A stretch of 64,000 bases of DNA. It comes from UJ101 sp965262705 (lineage in GTDB: Bacteria > Bacteroidota > Bacteroidia > Flavobacteriales > UJ101). The translations under genes were made by a program, and so were the position numbers. Shown here piece after piece: positions 9,368 to 17,233 of this stretch. The notes under the pieces are model-generated. The model was not told where the DNA came from and ran no database searches. It worked only from the letters and a program-made list of their open reading frames with translations. Location: the NCBI GenBank assembly GCA_965262705.1, contig OZ253556.1, forward strand, positions 248,001 to 312,000. Direction: 5' to 3'. Positions within the stretch are counted from its first letter, which is position 1; every line of letters begins with the position of its first letter.

Positions 9368-10748
9368 AAATTTTATCTTTAAATGGAAGAATCCATGCTT
9401 TGTGTTTAAATGATTCCTTTTTTTTGGCTAAATCTATATTTGGGTTAATATACCGCCGGCTGCTCCTGCCGTTTAAAGTAATGTAAGAATCTACAAATAC
9501 CTGCGGGTTTTTAATCCCTTGTTTTTCATAATGATACGCCAAAAAATGGGCATACTGCAAAATAAAATCCGGTTGTGTGTTCATTTGTCTTTTTTGAAAA
9601 GGCGTTAAATAATCATCATTATTTACATAAAAATAATGACCAGTTTTTGGGGTTACAATTTTAAAGGTTGCAATGCCCACTTTATCAATTAGCATTACGC
9701 GCCACGAAAACCGAAACCCTTCTTCTGTCCAAAATAATTCGCCCGGATATAGCAAATACCGAAACGGATAAATCAGCTGAACGATAAAAAAAACAATCAA
9801 CAATATTGCGCTTAACCTTTGTTTTATATTGGGTTGCCATGCTAAAATTCGTTCCTTTTTTTTTAGTGATTTTATTTTAAGAAATCTTTGGATGATTCGA
9901 ATAATTTTTTCATGAAAACTTGCCTCAAAAAAAATCAATGTCGAAAAGATCATCACCACTGGGAAAATTCCAATCGGAAATAAAATTCTGGTCAACACAT
10001 GAAAAACAACTACCAAAACATAGCCGAAAATTCGTGTTCTTTTGTAAAATAACAAAAAAGGAATGCTCATGTCAAACATCATCCCAACCCAACTCATGAT
10101 GTATTGTATCCAATTGTGTTGAATCAAACTGCCTAAAATAGGGATGTTGTAATTTGCAGTTAACCAAATTTTCAACGGCATTGCTCTGAGCAACCAATCT
10201 GAATTGATTTTAGCCAATCCGGCATAAAAATAAACAATGCACAGCATGAACTGAATTACAAAAATATTGTATCTCGGAATGTATTGATAGGCGATTTTTG
10301 GATTCCGTTTCGCATCAAATGAAAATGTGGAATTTGCCGGTAAAAAAATCAATAGAAATCCGATTAAACTCACAAAATAATAGTGGTTGAGATAATAAGT
10401 TTTATCTATGAGTTCAATGTAGGTGAAACTCAGAAAAAACAAAATCGCTGCTATTCTGTAATACAATCCAATAGCCAAAAATAAAGCCGATAAAAACAAA
10501 ATAATCCATAGCAAATAAGTGTAATTGCCCAATGGTTTTACAAAACTAAAGCCGTAATATGTAAAATGAAAAACAGGCTTGATGTAATATTGTTCTACCC
10601 AACCCCTGGCAACAAAACGGACGGCTGAGTACATCATCATTACCCCAAATAAAACCCGAAATACAGCGATGGGTGCAGCCTTTACGGGTTTTAATAATTG
10701 TATTTTTAAAGTGTTTAACACGGGATTAATCTCCATCGCTATCAACAT
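9357..10748 (-). CDS. HTTM-domain membrane protein (vitamin-K-dependent carboxylase-like)
   Basis: 463 residues; the likely start is the second Met (10736), which still overlaps the upstream imelysin stop at 10726. An HTTM domain is seen from about residue 25 to 300, with helices such as AIFRVLFGVMMMYSAVRF-type TM1 and FVIQFMLCIVYFYAGLAKIN (the conserved FYAGLAKI motif). The C-terminal periplasmic part includes EEGFRFSWRVMLIDK and YAHFLAYHYEKQGIKNPQV. Bacterial HTTM proteins are repeatedly found with imelysin and DHOR genes in iron-type operons, and their chemistry is unknown. A role in modification or electron transfer near the imported metal complex is inference. Confidence 0.85.
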   Translation of the reverse strand: MLIAMEINPVLNTLKIQLLKPVKAAPIAVFRVLFGVMMMYSAVRFVARGWVEQYYIKPVFHFTYYGFSFVKPLGNYTYLLWIILFLSALFLAIGLYYRIAAILFFLSFTYIELIDKTYYLNHYYFVSLIGFLLIFLPANSTFSFDAKRNPKIAYQYIPRYNIFVIQFMLCIVYFYAGLAKINSDWLLRAMPLKIWLTANYNIPILGSLIQHNWIQYIMSWVGMMFDMSIPFLLFYKRTRIFGYVLVVVFHVLTRILFPIGIFPVVMIFSTLIFFEASFHEKIIRIIQRFLKIKSLKKKERILAWQPNIKQRLSAILLIVFFIVQLIYPFRYLLYPGELFWTEEGFRFSWRVMLIDKVGIATFKIVTPKTGHYFYVNNDDYLTPFQKRQMNTQPDFILQYAHFLAYHYEKQGIKNPQVFVDSYITLNGRSSRRYINPNIDLAKKKESFKHKAWILPFKDKIYGF

Positions 10749-11856
10749 AGGAAACCTGGATTCCCATTGCGGACGGCATATCAGTTTTTAGATAAACTAC
10801 ATTGGTTTGTATTTGTTTATACGTTGTTTTTAATAAATCATTATTCGTTTTAATTTGTTCGGCAAAATTATCATCTAAATTGGAAACTGAGGCTTTAATT
10901 GCATTAAATTGGTCATTAATTACTTCAGACAAATCTTTGTCGTCTTGCTTAGCTTTTAAAAAATCTAAATAACTTTTTAAACTTTCACCGGTGGCTGAAC
11001 TGCCGTAATATTTTCCATTAAAGAAATTTTGTATCGCATCTAATGCCTCATTAAATAAAGCTTTTGAATATACTTGCGAATAGTAACCTTCAACGTGATC
11101 CGGAAGCGGGTTTGATGAGAGTAACCCCACAGGAATGCTAATTTTAGCATCTCTGAAATTCTTTTCGTAATATTGATTCAACTCGTTGACTATTAAATTG
11201 GCTGAACTTAAGACCGTGTTCCCGCTTTTATCTACAAACGCATCCCGGTAAGAATTTTCCCATTGACCGGCTACTTTATCAGTCAAACTCTCCATTCGAT
11301 TAACAATAGCATTTAAATATTCTATATAACTCGAAGCATTACTGCCCGTATAAAATGACAAGATTTTGCTATCAGAACTCTTCAAACCACCTAAACCATA
11401 CAACAAATAATCTAAAGCCGGAAAACCCTGTAGGGCTTCTGAGCCTGTGTGTTCTAAATTGTAGGTCGCTTTAACAATAAATGATTCTTCGGGCGCTGCG
11501 GCTGGGTAGGTGTTTAAAAACAATCTAAAATCAACATCAGCAGCCGGTCCAATTTCAAACATAGAAACATCTTGAAATTTAAGGTACGCATCTTTCCAAG
11601 CCTTTCTGAGCGCTTTTAAATTTGCTTCGTTGGGCGTTGTTGTAAATGTTGCGCTTGCAGATTTTAAAGATTTAACATGGGTTTGAAATGCTTTGTATGC
11701 GGGAATGATAATGTTATCTGCCCAATTGACGAGCATCTCTTCTCTATTAAAGCCATCTGACTTTTTGCCGGAATCATCGTCTGATTTACAAGACCATAAT
11801 GCCAAAAACACTGCGACAATTATAGCGGCAGAAACTAAAATTTTATGTTTTATCAT
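10726..11856 (-). CDS. Imelysin-family lipoprotein, divergent second copy
   Basis: I place the start at ATG 11856 (376 residues, MIKHKILVSAAI...) and not at 11877, because the earlier Met lies inside a promoter-like box and adds a non-signal tail. The lipobox is LWSC. The helical imelysin fold is suggested by KALRKAWKDAYLKFQDVSMFEIGP and the C-terminal QVYSKALFNEALDAIQ segment. At the position of the GxHxxE motif this copy has GFPALDYLLYGLG, the form seen in the sister subfamily. It is the first gene of the five-gene operon, and its stop overlaps the start of the HTTM gene. Confidence 0.88.
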   Translation of the reverse strand: MIKHKILVSAAIIVAVFLALWSCKSDDDSGKKSDGFNREEMLVNWADNIIIPAYKAFQTHVKSLKSASATFTTTPNEANLKALRKAWKDAYLKFQDVSMFEIGPAADVDFRLFLNTYPAAAPEESFIVKATYNLEHTGSEALQGFPALDYLLYGLGGLKSSDSKILSFYTGSNASSYIEYLNAIVNRMESLTDKVAGQWENSYRDAFVDKSGNTVLSSANLIVNELNQYYEKNFRDAKISIPVGLLSSNPLPDHVEGYYSQVYSKALFNEALDAIQNFFNGKYYGSSATGESLKSYLDFLKAKQDDKDLSEVINDQFNAIKASVSNLDDNFAEQIKTNNDLLKTTYKQIQTNVVYLKTDMPSAMGIQVSYVDSDGD

Positions 11857-11874
11857 AGCACTTAATTTTAAGGG

Positions 11875-11909
11875 CAAAAGTATAGAATAATTCTAAATAA
11901 AAAAAACAA
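11875..11909 (-). promoter_or_regulatory. Candidate promoter of the imelysin/TonB operon
   Basis: Read on the minus strand, TACTTTTG (11875-11882) fits the Bacteroidota TAnnTTTG box, and a TTG (11907-11909) lies 24 bases upstream, one more than the usual 17-23. It would start transcription about 10-15 bases before ATG 11856. An AT-rich, partly palindromic stretch (attatcataaattatg, about 11909-11925) could hold a Fur site, but I cannot score it. Confidence 0.4.
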
Positions 11910-12139
11910 TTATCATAAATTATGTTACACAAAAAAAATGTTAAAAATTTCTTATCCTGCTTATTTAAAAAATAATTCTGATTAGTAAAACAAAATATAC
12001 AAAAAAACTCAACCTTTTAAAATAGTTAAAATGCTTGATAATTAACATTTTATAGTTTTATCACATTTTTTTGTTGTGCGAAAAAAATAGGGATTACATA
12101 GAAAATAAATCCCCTGATAAATAGAAACAAATAAGATTA

Positions 12140-12194
12140 TGAGACCTTTAGCTTAGCTGATTTGCAGCTGATAAAGTGCTTTTTGCAAAGATCT
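12140..12194. mobile_element. Miniature GAGACC element, about 55 bp
   Basis: It begins GAGACCTTTAGC and ends AAAGTGCTTTTTGCAAAGATCT, the two termini of the dispersed family with almost no interior. Its right end abuts exactly the point where similarity to the 3' end of the RiPP receptor gene starts, so the element sits at the edge of the decayed cassette. Confidence 0.65.
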
Positions 12195-12340
12195 AAAAAT
12201 AAAAAGAACGGAACGAGAACAAAAAGTAAAAATCACACTTTCTAAGAAGGTGGTTTTTCAAGTTAAATAAAGCTGAACAAAATAGAATTAATTAAAACGG
12301 ATTAAACGGTTCAGTATTTTGCAGGTGCGCAATGTAAAAA
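12194..12340 (+). pseudogene. Relic 3' end of a second RiPP receptor gene plus its downstream element
   Basis: Bases 12194-12228 and 12273-12340 match 15424-15530, the last codons and trailer of the intact receptor gene, with an inserted segment of about 45 bases. The shared part includes aaaaataaaaagaacggaac, gaacgagaacaaaaa and a near-identical 60-bp block (aattaattaaaacggattaa ... gcaggtgcgcaatg). This can only be explained by an older duplication of the receptor-precursor unit, of which this is the left-over copy. Confidence 0.75.
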
Positions 12341-12412
12341 CAAAGGAAGTTAAAATAGGCACGATGCCGAAATCGGCTCCGCAGTTCACAGAATAATTAA
12401 ATACCTTAAATT

Positions 12413-12547
12413 ATGCTACATTCAAAGCAAAAATTCCAAGAATTAGTAAAGCAAATGAAGGTTTTACAGGAAAAGGAGAAAGACAAGAAAAATAATATTA
12501 AAATTTTAATTTTCAACCATATACTATTTATAGCCTATATAAATTAG
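12413..12547 (+). pseudogene. Relic RiPP precursor with decayed GG leader
   Basis: A 44-codon frame from ATG 12413 to TAG 12545-12547. Residues 8-18 read FQELVKQMKVL, matching FKELVQKMEAL at 6-16 of the intact precursor (15634-15837), and the Lys-rich run to position 27 also aligns. Where the intact leader has GG (26-27), this one has NN (27-28), and the following residues are a hydrophobic KILIFNHILFIAYIN without Cys. It sits the right distance after the duplicated 60-bp element. It probably once encoded a second peptide and can no longer be cut by a C39 peptidase. A short peptide gene of new function cannot be excluded. Confidence 0.65.
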
Positions 12548-12577
12548 CCCCCTATGGTTTTTATAAAAAATTAATTA

Positions 12578-12585
12578 TATATTTG
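12578..12585 (+). promoter_or_regulatory. TAnnTTTG promoter box before the XRE regulator
   Basis: TATATTTG fits the Bacteroidota -7 box and lies about 70 bases before the ATG at 12655. No good TTG is seen at the expected upstream distance, so the call is weak. Confidence 0.35.
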
Positions 12586-12654
12586 AATAGTTAAACGATT
12601 CACTACCCAATCAACACTTAAGTCATTTTTATGTAAATTAATCTAAAAAGTAAT

Positions 12655-12963
12655 ATGAACAATCGGCTAAGAAAAATCAGACGATCGAAAGATTATTCTC
12701 AGGAGTATATGGCACATCAATTAGAGATAACACAAAAAGCGTATTCTGATTTAGAAAATGGAAAGACGCGTATGAAGTTAAAAACTATGAAAAAACTCTC
12801 TGAGATACTTGAGATTCCATTAAATAGCTTATGCCCTATTTCCTGCCATTGTGAGGTAGAATTGACCGAAGTAATTACAAAATTGATAAAAATTTTAAAA
12901 GAAAATCAAATTGTTGTTCCACACGAGATTACCGCTTTTTTAGAAGAAAAGGGTATAATTTAG
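12655..12963 (+). CDS. XRE-family DNA-binding regulator of the RiPP locus
   Basis: 102 residues. A Cro/CI helix-turn-helix fills residues 3-57: LRKIRRSKDYSQEYMAHQLEITQKAYSDLENGKTRM, with the recognition helix around TQKAYSDLE. The C-terminal part is a short amphipathic helix (ITKLIKILKENQI) fit for dimerisation. A pair of Cys (CPISCHC, 60-66) just after the DNA-binding domain is unusual and might sense metal or redox, which is speculation. It lies 101 bases before the receptor gene on the same strand and is the only regulator in the locus. Its target could be the hyphenated palindrome TTGC(N6)GCAA found before both precursor copies. Confidence 0.75.
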   Translation: MNNRLRKIRRSKDYSQEYMAHQLEITQKAYSDLENGKTRMKLKTMKKLSEILEIPLNSLCPISCHCEVELTEVITKLIKILKENQIVVPHEITAFLEEKGII

Positions 12964-13064
12964 AAGAAAAACTACTTGTGTTGTGCCAGCCCCTTGATTA
13001 ACTTGCACCCCGTTAATATGCTATATTAATTAATAGCAAGAAAGTAAAAATTTGCAAGCAAGAA

Positions 13065-15485
13065 ATGATAAGGATAAAAGATAAAAATATATGTATAGTA
13101 AGAAACGCTTTATCTATATTGTGTTATGTATCCTTTTATAGACTTAATGCGCAGTTTACTTTAACTGGCAGGCTTACCGATAAACAAGAACAGCCGATAG
13201 AATACGCCGAAGTTTCTATAAAAAATGTAAACGATTCCATAAAAATGATGACTACCTTAACCAATAAAACGGGTAATTTTTCTCTTTCTATTCCCAAAGG
13301 AGTTTACTTGCTTTCAGTGAATTACCTTGGGCAAAATCTATTGAAAAAGAATGTGTCGGTAGTAGGAAATATAAATATAGGTACGCTTAAGGTAAACACC
13401 GCAAACCAAATTGGAGAGGTAACGGTTACCGGAAAAAAACCTTTAATTGAAAGAAAAATAGATCGGTTGGTGTTCAATGTGGAAAACTCGATTTCTGCCA
13501 GCGGCGGCGATGCCTTAGATGCGCTAAAGGTAACGCCGGGCATTCGTGTCCAGAATGATGAAATAACGATGATAGGCAAAAGCGGTTTAAGCGTGATGGT
13601 TGATGACAGATTGATACGGCTTAGCGGTGAAGATTTAACGAATTACCTGCAGTCGCTCTCGGCAGAGGATATTAAAAGCATTGAAGTAATTACCACACCG
13701 CCGGCAAAGTATGAAGCGGAGGGGAACAGCGGGCTGATTAATATTGTGTTGAAGAAGGTAAAACCCAATTCTTGGAGTGCCTCACTCCGATCCGCTTACC
13801 AACAAAGAACATACCCTATGGGAAGCGGCGGAGGAAGTTTTAATTTTCAAAAGAAAAAATTAACCCTTTCATCAAGTATAAATTATCGGAAAGGTTCATA
13901 TGCACCCTTTGAAACCAATAACATTTATTACCCTTTACAAACTTGGTATGATGAAACGCAAAGAAAGAGACTTTTAGGTATTCTAAACCATAGAATGTCT
14001 TTAGATTATAAATTATCAGATAAGATTTCAACTGGAGTTCAGTATAATGGTAATTATAACAATCATAAGATAGAAGAAAATAATATGGTAACATTAACTG
14101 GAGTAAATACGAAGGTATTAGACTCATCAATGATAACCCAAAGTTTTGAAAGAAGAAAAGATAAACTAAATACTTTGAATTACCATTTCATCTATAGTAT
14201 AGATACGATAGGAAGAAAATTGTCTTTTGATTTTGATTACTTTAATTATAATAACGATGCAAATAGAATCTTTACTACCCGTAATTATTTTGCAGATGGC
14301 CGTTTCATTCCTGCTTCTTTTTATTCTGCAAATAATTTAGGAAACCAAAAAATAAATAATTATTCTTTGAATTTAGATATGGAACATCCGTTTAAAAGAA
14401 TTTCTTTGAATTACGGTGGTAGATTATCATTTTCAAAAATCAGTAGTAATATATCATTTTATAATCTCACGAGTGGCACTTCAATCTTAGACCCTCTGCG
14501 AACTGATTCGTTTGAATATAATGAAAACATTCAATCGCTTTATTTTTCAGCGAATAAATCTTTTAATAGAAAATGGGAAGCAAAATTAGGATTAAGAATA
14601 GAAAATACTCAGACTAAAGGCGTTTCTTTAACATCGCATCAACCCCATAAAAATCACTATGTAAAAGTTTTCCCTACGGCGTATATTCTTTACACTCCGA
14701 ATAAAATTCATTCATATAATATCAATTATGGACTTAGAATTAATCGCCCTAGCTTTAGCTGGCTAAATCCATTTAGAAGATATTCTAGTTTATATTTTTA
14801 TTTTGAAGGAAACCCTTCTCTACGCCCATCTTTTTCAAATAATTTTGAATTTAATTATAATTATAAAGACAACATAAATTTTCAATTCTATTATACTCAT
14901 CTAAACAATGGGTTTCAAGCAGTTTCTTTTGTTGATCCCAATAATCCTGACCTTCGATATACTCAACCGGTTAATTATGTAGAATCAGACACCTATGGAG
15001 TGAATATTACTTATACGTTTGATAAAGTGAAATGGTGGACTTCTATAAATATGTTTGACCTTAGTTATAGTTTATCTACTTCCTCTATTCCAGAAACCAA
15101 TCAAAAATTAAATGGTAATAATGTTTACTTATATTCTGACAACACGTTTAAAGTAAATAAAAATATTAATTTTAATTTAAATTATTGGTACGGATTTGCA
15201 GGGGTTTCTGAGTTAGATAAGAATTCAGCAAGTAGTCAACTCAATGCATCCTTAAGAATATTATTTTTTGATAAAAATCTTCAATTTTCTATTACGGGTG
15301 ATGATTTATTAAGCAGCAATAGACCTATATATACCAGTTATACAAATAATGTGCAAATCAATTATAAGAATTATTACGATTACAGAAACATTGGAGTATC
15401 TATAGTTTACCGATTAGGGAGCCGTAAAATAAAAAGAACAGAACGAGAACAAAAAAATAAAATAGAACAAAGTAGAATTAATTAA
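13065..15485 (+). CDS. Outer-membrane beta-barrel receptor (OMP_b-brl_3 type) of the RiPP locus
   Basis: 806 residues. A signal peptide ends near YRLNAQ. A carboxypeptidase-D-regulatory-like domain follows (FTLTGRLTDKQEQPIEYAEVSI, about 30-110), then a plug-like region with GDALDALKVTPGIRV and IEVITTPPAKYEAEG (about 140-225), then a long barrel rich in Asn and Tyr. The combination is that of the 'outer membrane protein beta-barrel family', TonB-receptor relatives without a classical TonB box. The C-terminus is a basic tail (KIKRTEREQKNK), not an aromatic one. Such receptors sit beside GG-leader peptide genes in Bacteroidota. Here it may export, bind or retrieve the modified peptide, or confer immunity; the sequence does not decide. 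Confidence 0.85.
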   Translation: MIRIKDKNICIVRNALSILCYVSFYRLNAQFTLTGRLTDKQEQPIEYAEVSIKNVNDSIKMMTTLTNKTGNFSLSIPKGVYLLSVNYLGQNLLKKNVSVVGNINIGTLKVNTANQIGEVTVTGKKPLIERKIDRLVFNVENSISASGGDALDALKVTPGIRVQNDEITMIGKSGLSVMVDDRLIRLSGEDLTNYLQSLSAEDIKSIEVITTPPAKYEAEGNSGLINIVLKKVKPNSWSASLRSAYQQRTYPMGSGGGSFNFQKKKLTLSSSINYRKGSYAPFETNNIYYPLQTWYDETQRKRLLGILNHRMSLDYKLSDKISTGVQYNGNYNNHKIEENNMVTLTGVNTKVLDSSMITQSFERRKDKLNTLNYHFIYSIDTIGRKLSFDFDYFNYNNDANRIFTTRNYFADGRFIPASFYSANNLGNQKINNYSLNLDMEHPFKRISLNYGGRLSFSKISSNISFYNLTSGTSILDPLRTDSFEYNENIQSLYFSANKSFNRKWEAKLGLRIENTQTKGVSLTSHQPHKNHYVKVFPTAYILYTPNKIHSYNINYGLRINRPSFSWLNPFRRYSSLYFYFEGNPSLRPSFSNNFEFNYNYKDNINFQFYYTHLNNGFQAVSFVDPNNPDLRYTQPVNYVESDTYGVNITYTFDKVKWWTSINMFDLSYSLSTSSIPETNQKLNGNNVYLYSDNTFKVNKNINFNLNYWYGFAGVSELDKNSASSQLNASLRILFFDKNLQFSITGDDLLSSNRPIYTSYTNNVQINYKNYYDYRNIGVSIVYRLGSRKIKRTEREQKNKIEQSRIN

Positions 15486-15540
15486 AACGGATTAAACGGT
15501 TTAGTATTTTGCAGGTGCGCAATGCAAAAGAAAAACATTT
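15424..15540 (+). repeat. Intact copy of the receptor-tail/precursor-leader direct repeat
   Basis: This partner of the 12194-12340 copy covers the receptor's last codons and the first 55 bases of the spacer before the precursor. The best-kept part, attaaaacggattaaacgg, followed by TTTAGTATTTTGCAGGTGCG, differs by one base between copies. TTGCAGGTGCGCAA within it is a hyphenated palindrome (TTGC/GCAA). Strong conservation of non-coding bases after the stop suggests a promoter or operator for the precursor. Confidence 0.6.
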
Positions 15541-15633
15541 TAATAAACTGCTTGCAAGCAAAGAGCGAAACAGTCAAAAGAATTAACCTCTTAAAACTAT
15601 GGTTCTATTATTAAATATCAAATTTTATTAAAA

Positions 15634-15837
15634 ATGACAAAAGTATCATTTAAAGAGTTAGTGCAAAAAATGGAAGCGCTAACAGACAATCAAGAAGGAA
15701 AATTGAAGGGTGGATTTGCTTCTGCTTTTCAATTAAACACCGAGCAATCAGCTGTCTTAGGCAATAACTGTAAGTGTGTAAATAAGCATAGCTCGTGTGA
15801 CACTAAAGCGCTGTCATCACCATATCAAAGAAGTTAA
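15634..15837 (+). CDS. RiPP precursor peptide with GG leader and Cys-rich core
   Basis: 67 residues. The leader (1-27) has the amphipathic pattern FKELVQKMEAL and ends in KLKGG (G26-G27), the cleavage signal for C39 peptidases. The predicted core (28-67, 40 residues) begins FASAF and carries three Cys at 46, 48 and 55 in NNCKCVNKHSSCD, with no Cys in the leader. It resembles the GG-leader natural product precursors of Bacteroidota that pair with SPASM radical SAM enzymes. It is followed by a terminator and then the maturase and exporter genes. Likely modifications are thioether (Cys S to carbon) bonds at one or more of the three Cys. The final structure and activity are unknown. Confidence 0.85.
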   Translation: MTKVSFKELVQKMEALTDNQEGKLKGGFASAFQLNTEQSAVLGNNCKCVNKHSSCDTKALSSPYQRS

Positions 15838-15864
15838 GGCCTATCTTTAGTGTATGTTAAAATA

Positions 15865-15907
15865 GTAAAGGGTAAAGTTGATACTTTATCCTTTACTTAT
15901 TTTTTTC
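15865..15907 (+). terminator. Intrinsic terminator between precursor and maturase
   Basis: A 13-bp stem GTAAAGGGTAAAG (15865-15877) pairs with CTTTATCCTTTAC (15884-15896) with one G-U, has a 6-base loop, and is followed by TTATTTTTTT. Placed 28 bases after the precursor stop, it should give many precursor transcripts and fewer read-through transcripts for the enzymes. Confidence 0.85.
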
Positions 15908-15938
15908 CTTTTAGAATAATTTCCTTAATAATTTAGTT

Positions 15939-17228
15939 ATGAAACCAAGTATATATAATAATTTCATACCTTATAAGAGTAAAATAATCGGGTATAATGC
16001 TTTAAATAATTCGTTTATTTTGCTAGAAAATGAATTATTTGAGCTTTACAGCGCAGCCGTTAATCATGATGAAATTGACACGTTTTCTACTATACATCCG
16101 CACTTTTATAAGTTTATGATAAATAAGGGTTTTTTTGTTGATGAACATATCAATGAGTTTGAAGAGGTAAATAAACTACAGAAAGATATTGATAATAAAG
16201 ATGATTTTTTTGATTTATTTATCAATCCTACGATGAACTGTAATTTTAAATGTTGGTATTGTTACGAAACGCATATCAAGAGATCAAAAATGTCAGTGAA
16301 GACGATTAAGAATATAATTAAATTTTGTAATGATTTAATAAATGAGAATAAAAAACTTAAAAGTTTTTATCTTTCTTGGTTTGGAGGCGAGCCGCTTTTA
16401 CAGTATAAAGATGTTGTATTACCTCTTATTAAAGAATTGAATATGTTGTTTGAGAAAAATAAAATAAAATTTAATTCTGGCTTTACTACCAATGGGCTTT
16501 TAATTAACCAAAAAATGATAAATTCTTTCAAATTATATGGTGTAGATCAATTACAAATAACATTAGATGGAATAAAATCTTTGCATGACAAAGTAAGATA
16601 TGTTTCTAAAAATAGGGGCTCATATGATAAAATAATTTCTAATATTATTTTATTGGCTAAGAACAATATTAAAGTAATAGTACGAGTAAATTGTACCGAT
16701 GAAACTTTAGAGGGTTTAGATGAAATTATGAATTCTTTTATTAATTTAGATAAAAGTATAAAAAAGAATTTAAGTTTTACTTTTCACAGAGTTTGGCAAA
16801 CTGAGCAAAAATTAGAAAATGATGTATCTTATTATATAAAAAAATACAATGGAAAAGATTTTAATGTAAATGGTGTATCTCTTGATTCATTTCGTGATTC
16901 TTGTTACGCTGATAAGAGAAATCAAGCGTTAATAAATTACAATGGAGAAGTATTCAAATGTACTGCAAGAGATTTTAAATCAGAAAATAGAGAAGGAGTA
17001 TTAAATGATGAAGGAAAAATAATTTGGAATAACATCTTTGAGAAAAGAATGAACATTAAGTTCAAAAATAAACCTTGTCAAACTTGCAGTATACTTCCTT
17101 TATGTGGAGGTGGCTGCTCTCAAGCTGCATTAGAGAATATTAATGAAGATTATTGTATGTATGATTTTGATGAAAATAAGAAAAAACAATTAGTATTGGA
17201 CACTTTTTTAACCAGAGTTACCGATTAA
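15939..17228 (+). CDS. Radical SAM/SPASM peptide maturase
   Basis: 429 residues. The radical SAM cluster motif CNFKCWYC has Cys101, Cys105 and Cys108, with the family GGEPLL glycine motif following (WFGGEPLLQY). The C-terminal SPASM domain shows the full Cys pattern: 322, 341, 380, 383, 389, 393 and 406, i.e. C-x18-C, then C-x2-C-x5-C-x3-C and a last C, enough for two auxiliary 4Fe-4S clusters. The N-terminal 90 residues are variable and may hold the leader-binding region. Enzymes of this type make thioether or carbon-carbon links in peptides. It is cytoplasmic, strongly AT-rich, and 5 bases before the exporter gene. The substrate is almost surely the 67-residue peptide 100 bases upstream. 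Confidence 0.93.
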   Translation: MKPSIYNNFIPYKSKIIGYNALNNSFILLENELFELYSAAVNHDEIDTFSTIHPHFYKFMINKGFFVDEHINEFEEVNKLQKDIDNKDDFFDLFINPTMNCNFKCWYCYETHIKRSKMSVKTIKNIIKFCNDLINENKKLKSFYLSWFGGEPLLQYKDVVLPLIKELNMLFEKNKIKFNSGFTTNGLLINQKMINSFKLYGVDQLQITLDGIKSLHDKVRYVSKNRGSYDKIISNIILLAKNNIKVIVRVNCTDETLEGLDEIMNSFINLDKSIKKNLSFTFHRVWQTEQKLENDVSYYIKKYNGKDFNVNGVSLDSFRDSCYADKRNQALINYNGEVFKCTARDFKSENREGVLNDEGKIIWNNIFEKRMNIKFKNKPCQTCSILPLCGGGCSQAALENINEDYCMYDFDENKKKQLVLDTFLTRVTD

Positions 17229-17233
17229 ATTAA

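Noticed and set aside
15570..15837. Lanthipeptide or bacteriocin of class II without modification enzyme
   Set aside because: No LanB, LanC or LanM gene is present; the only tailoring enzyme is the SPASM protein, so a radical SAM product fits better.
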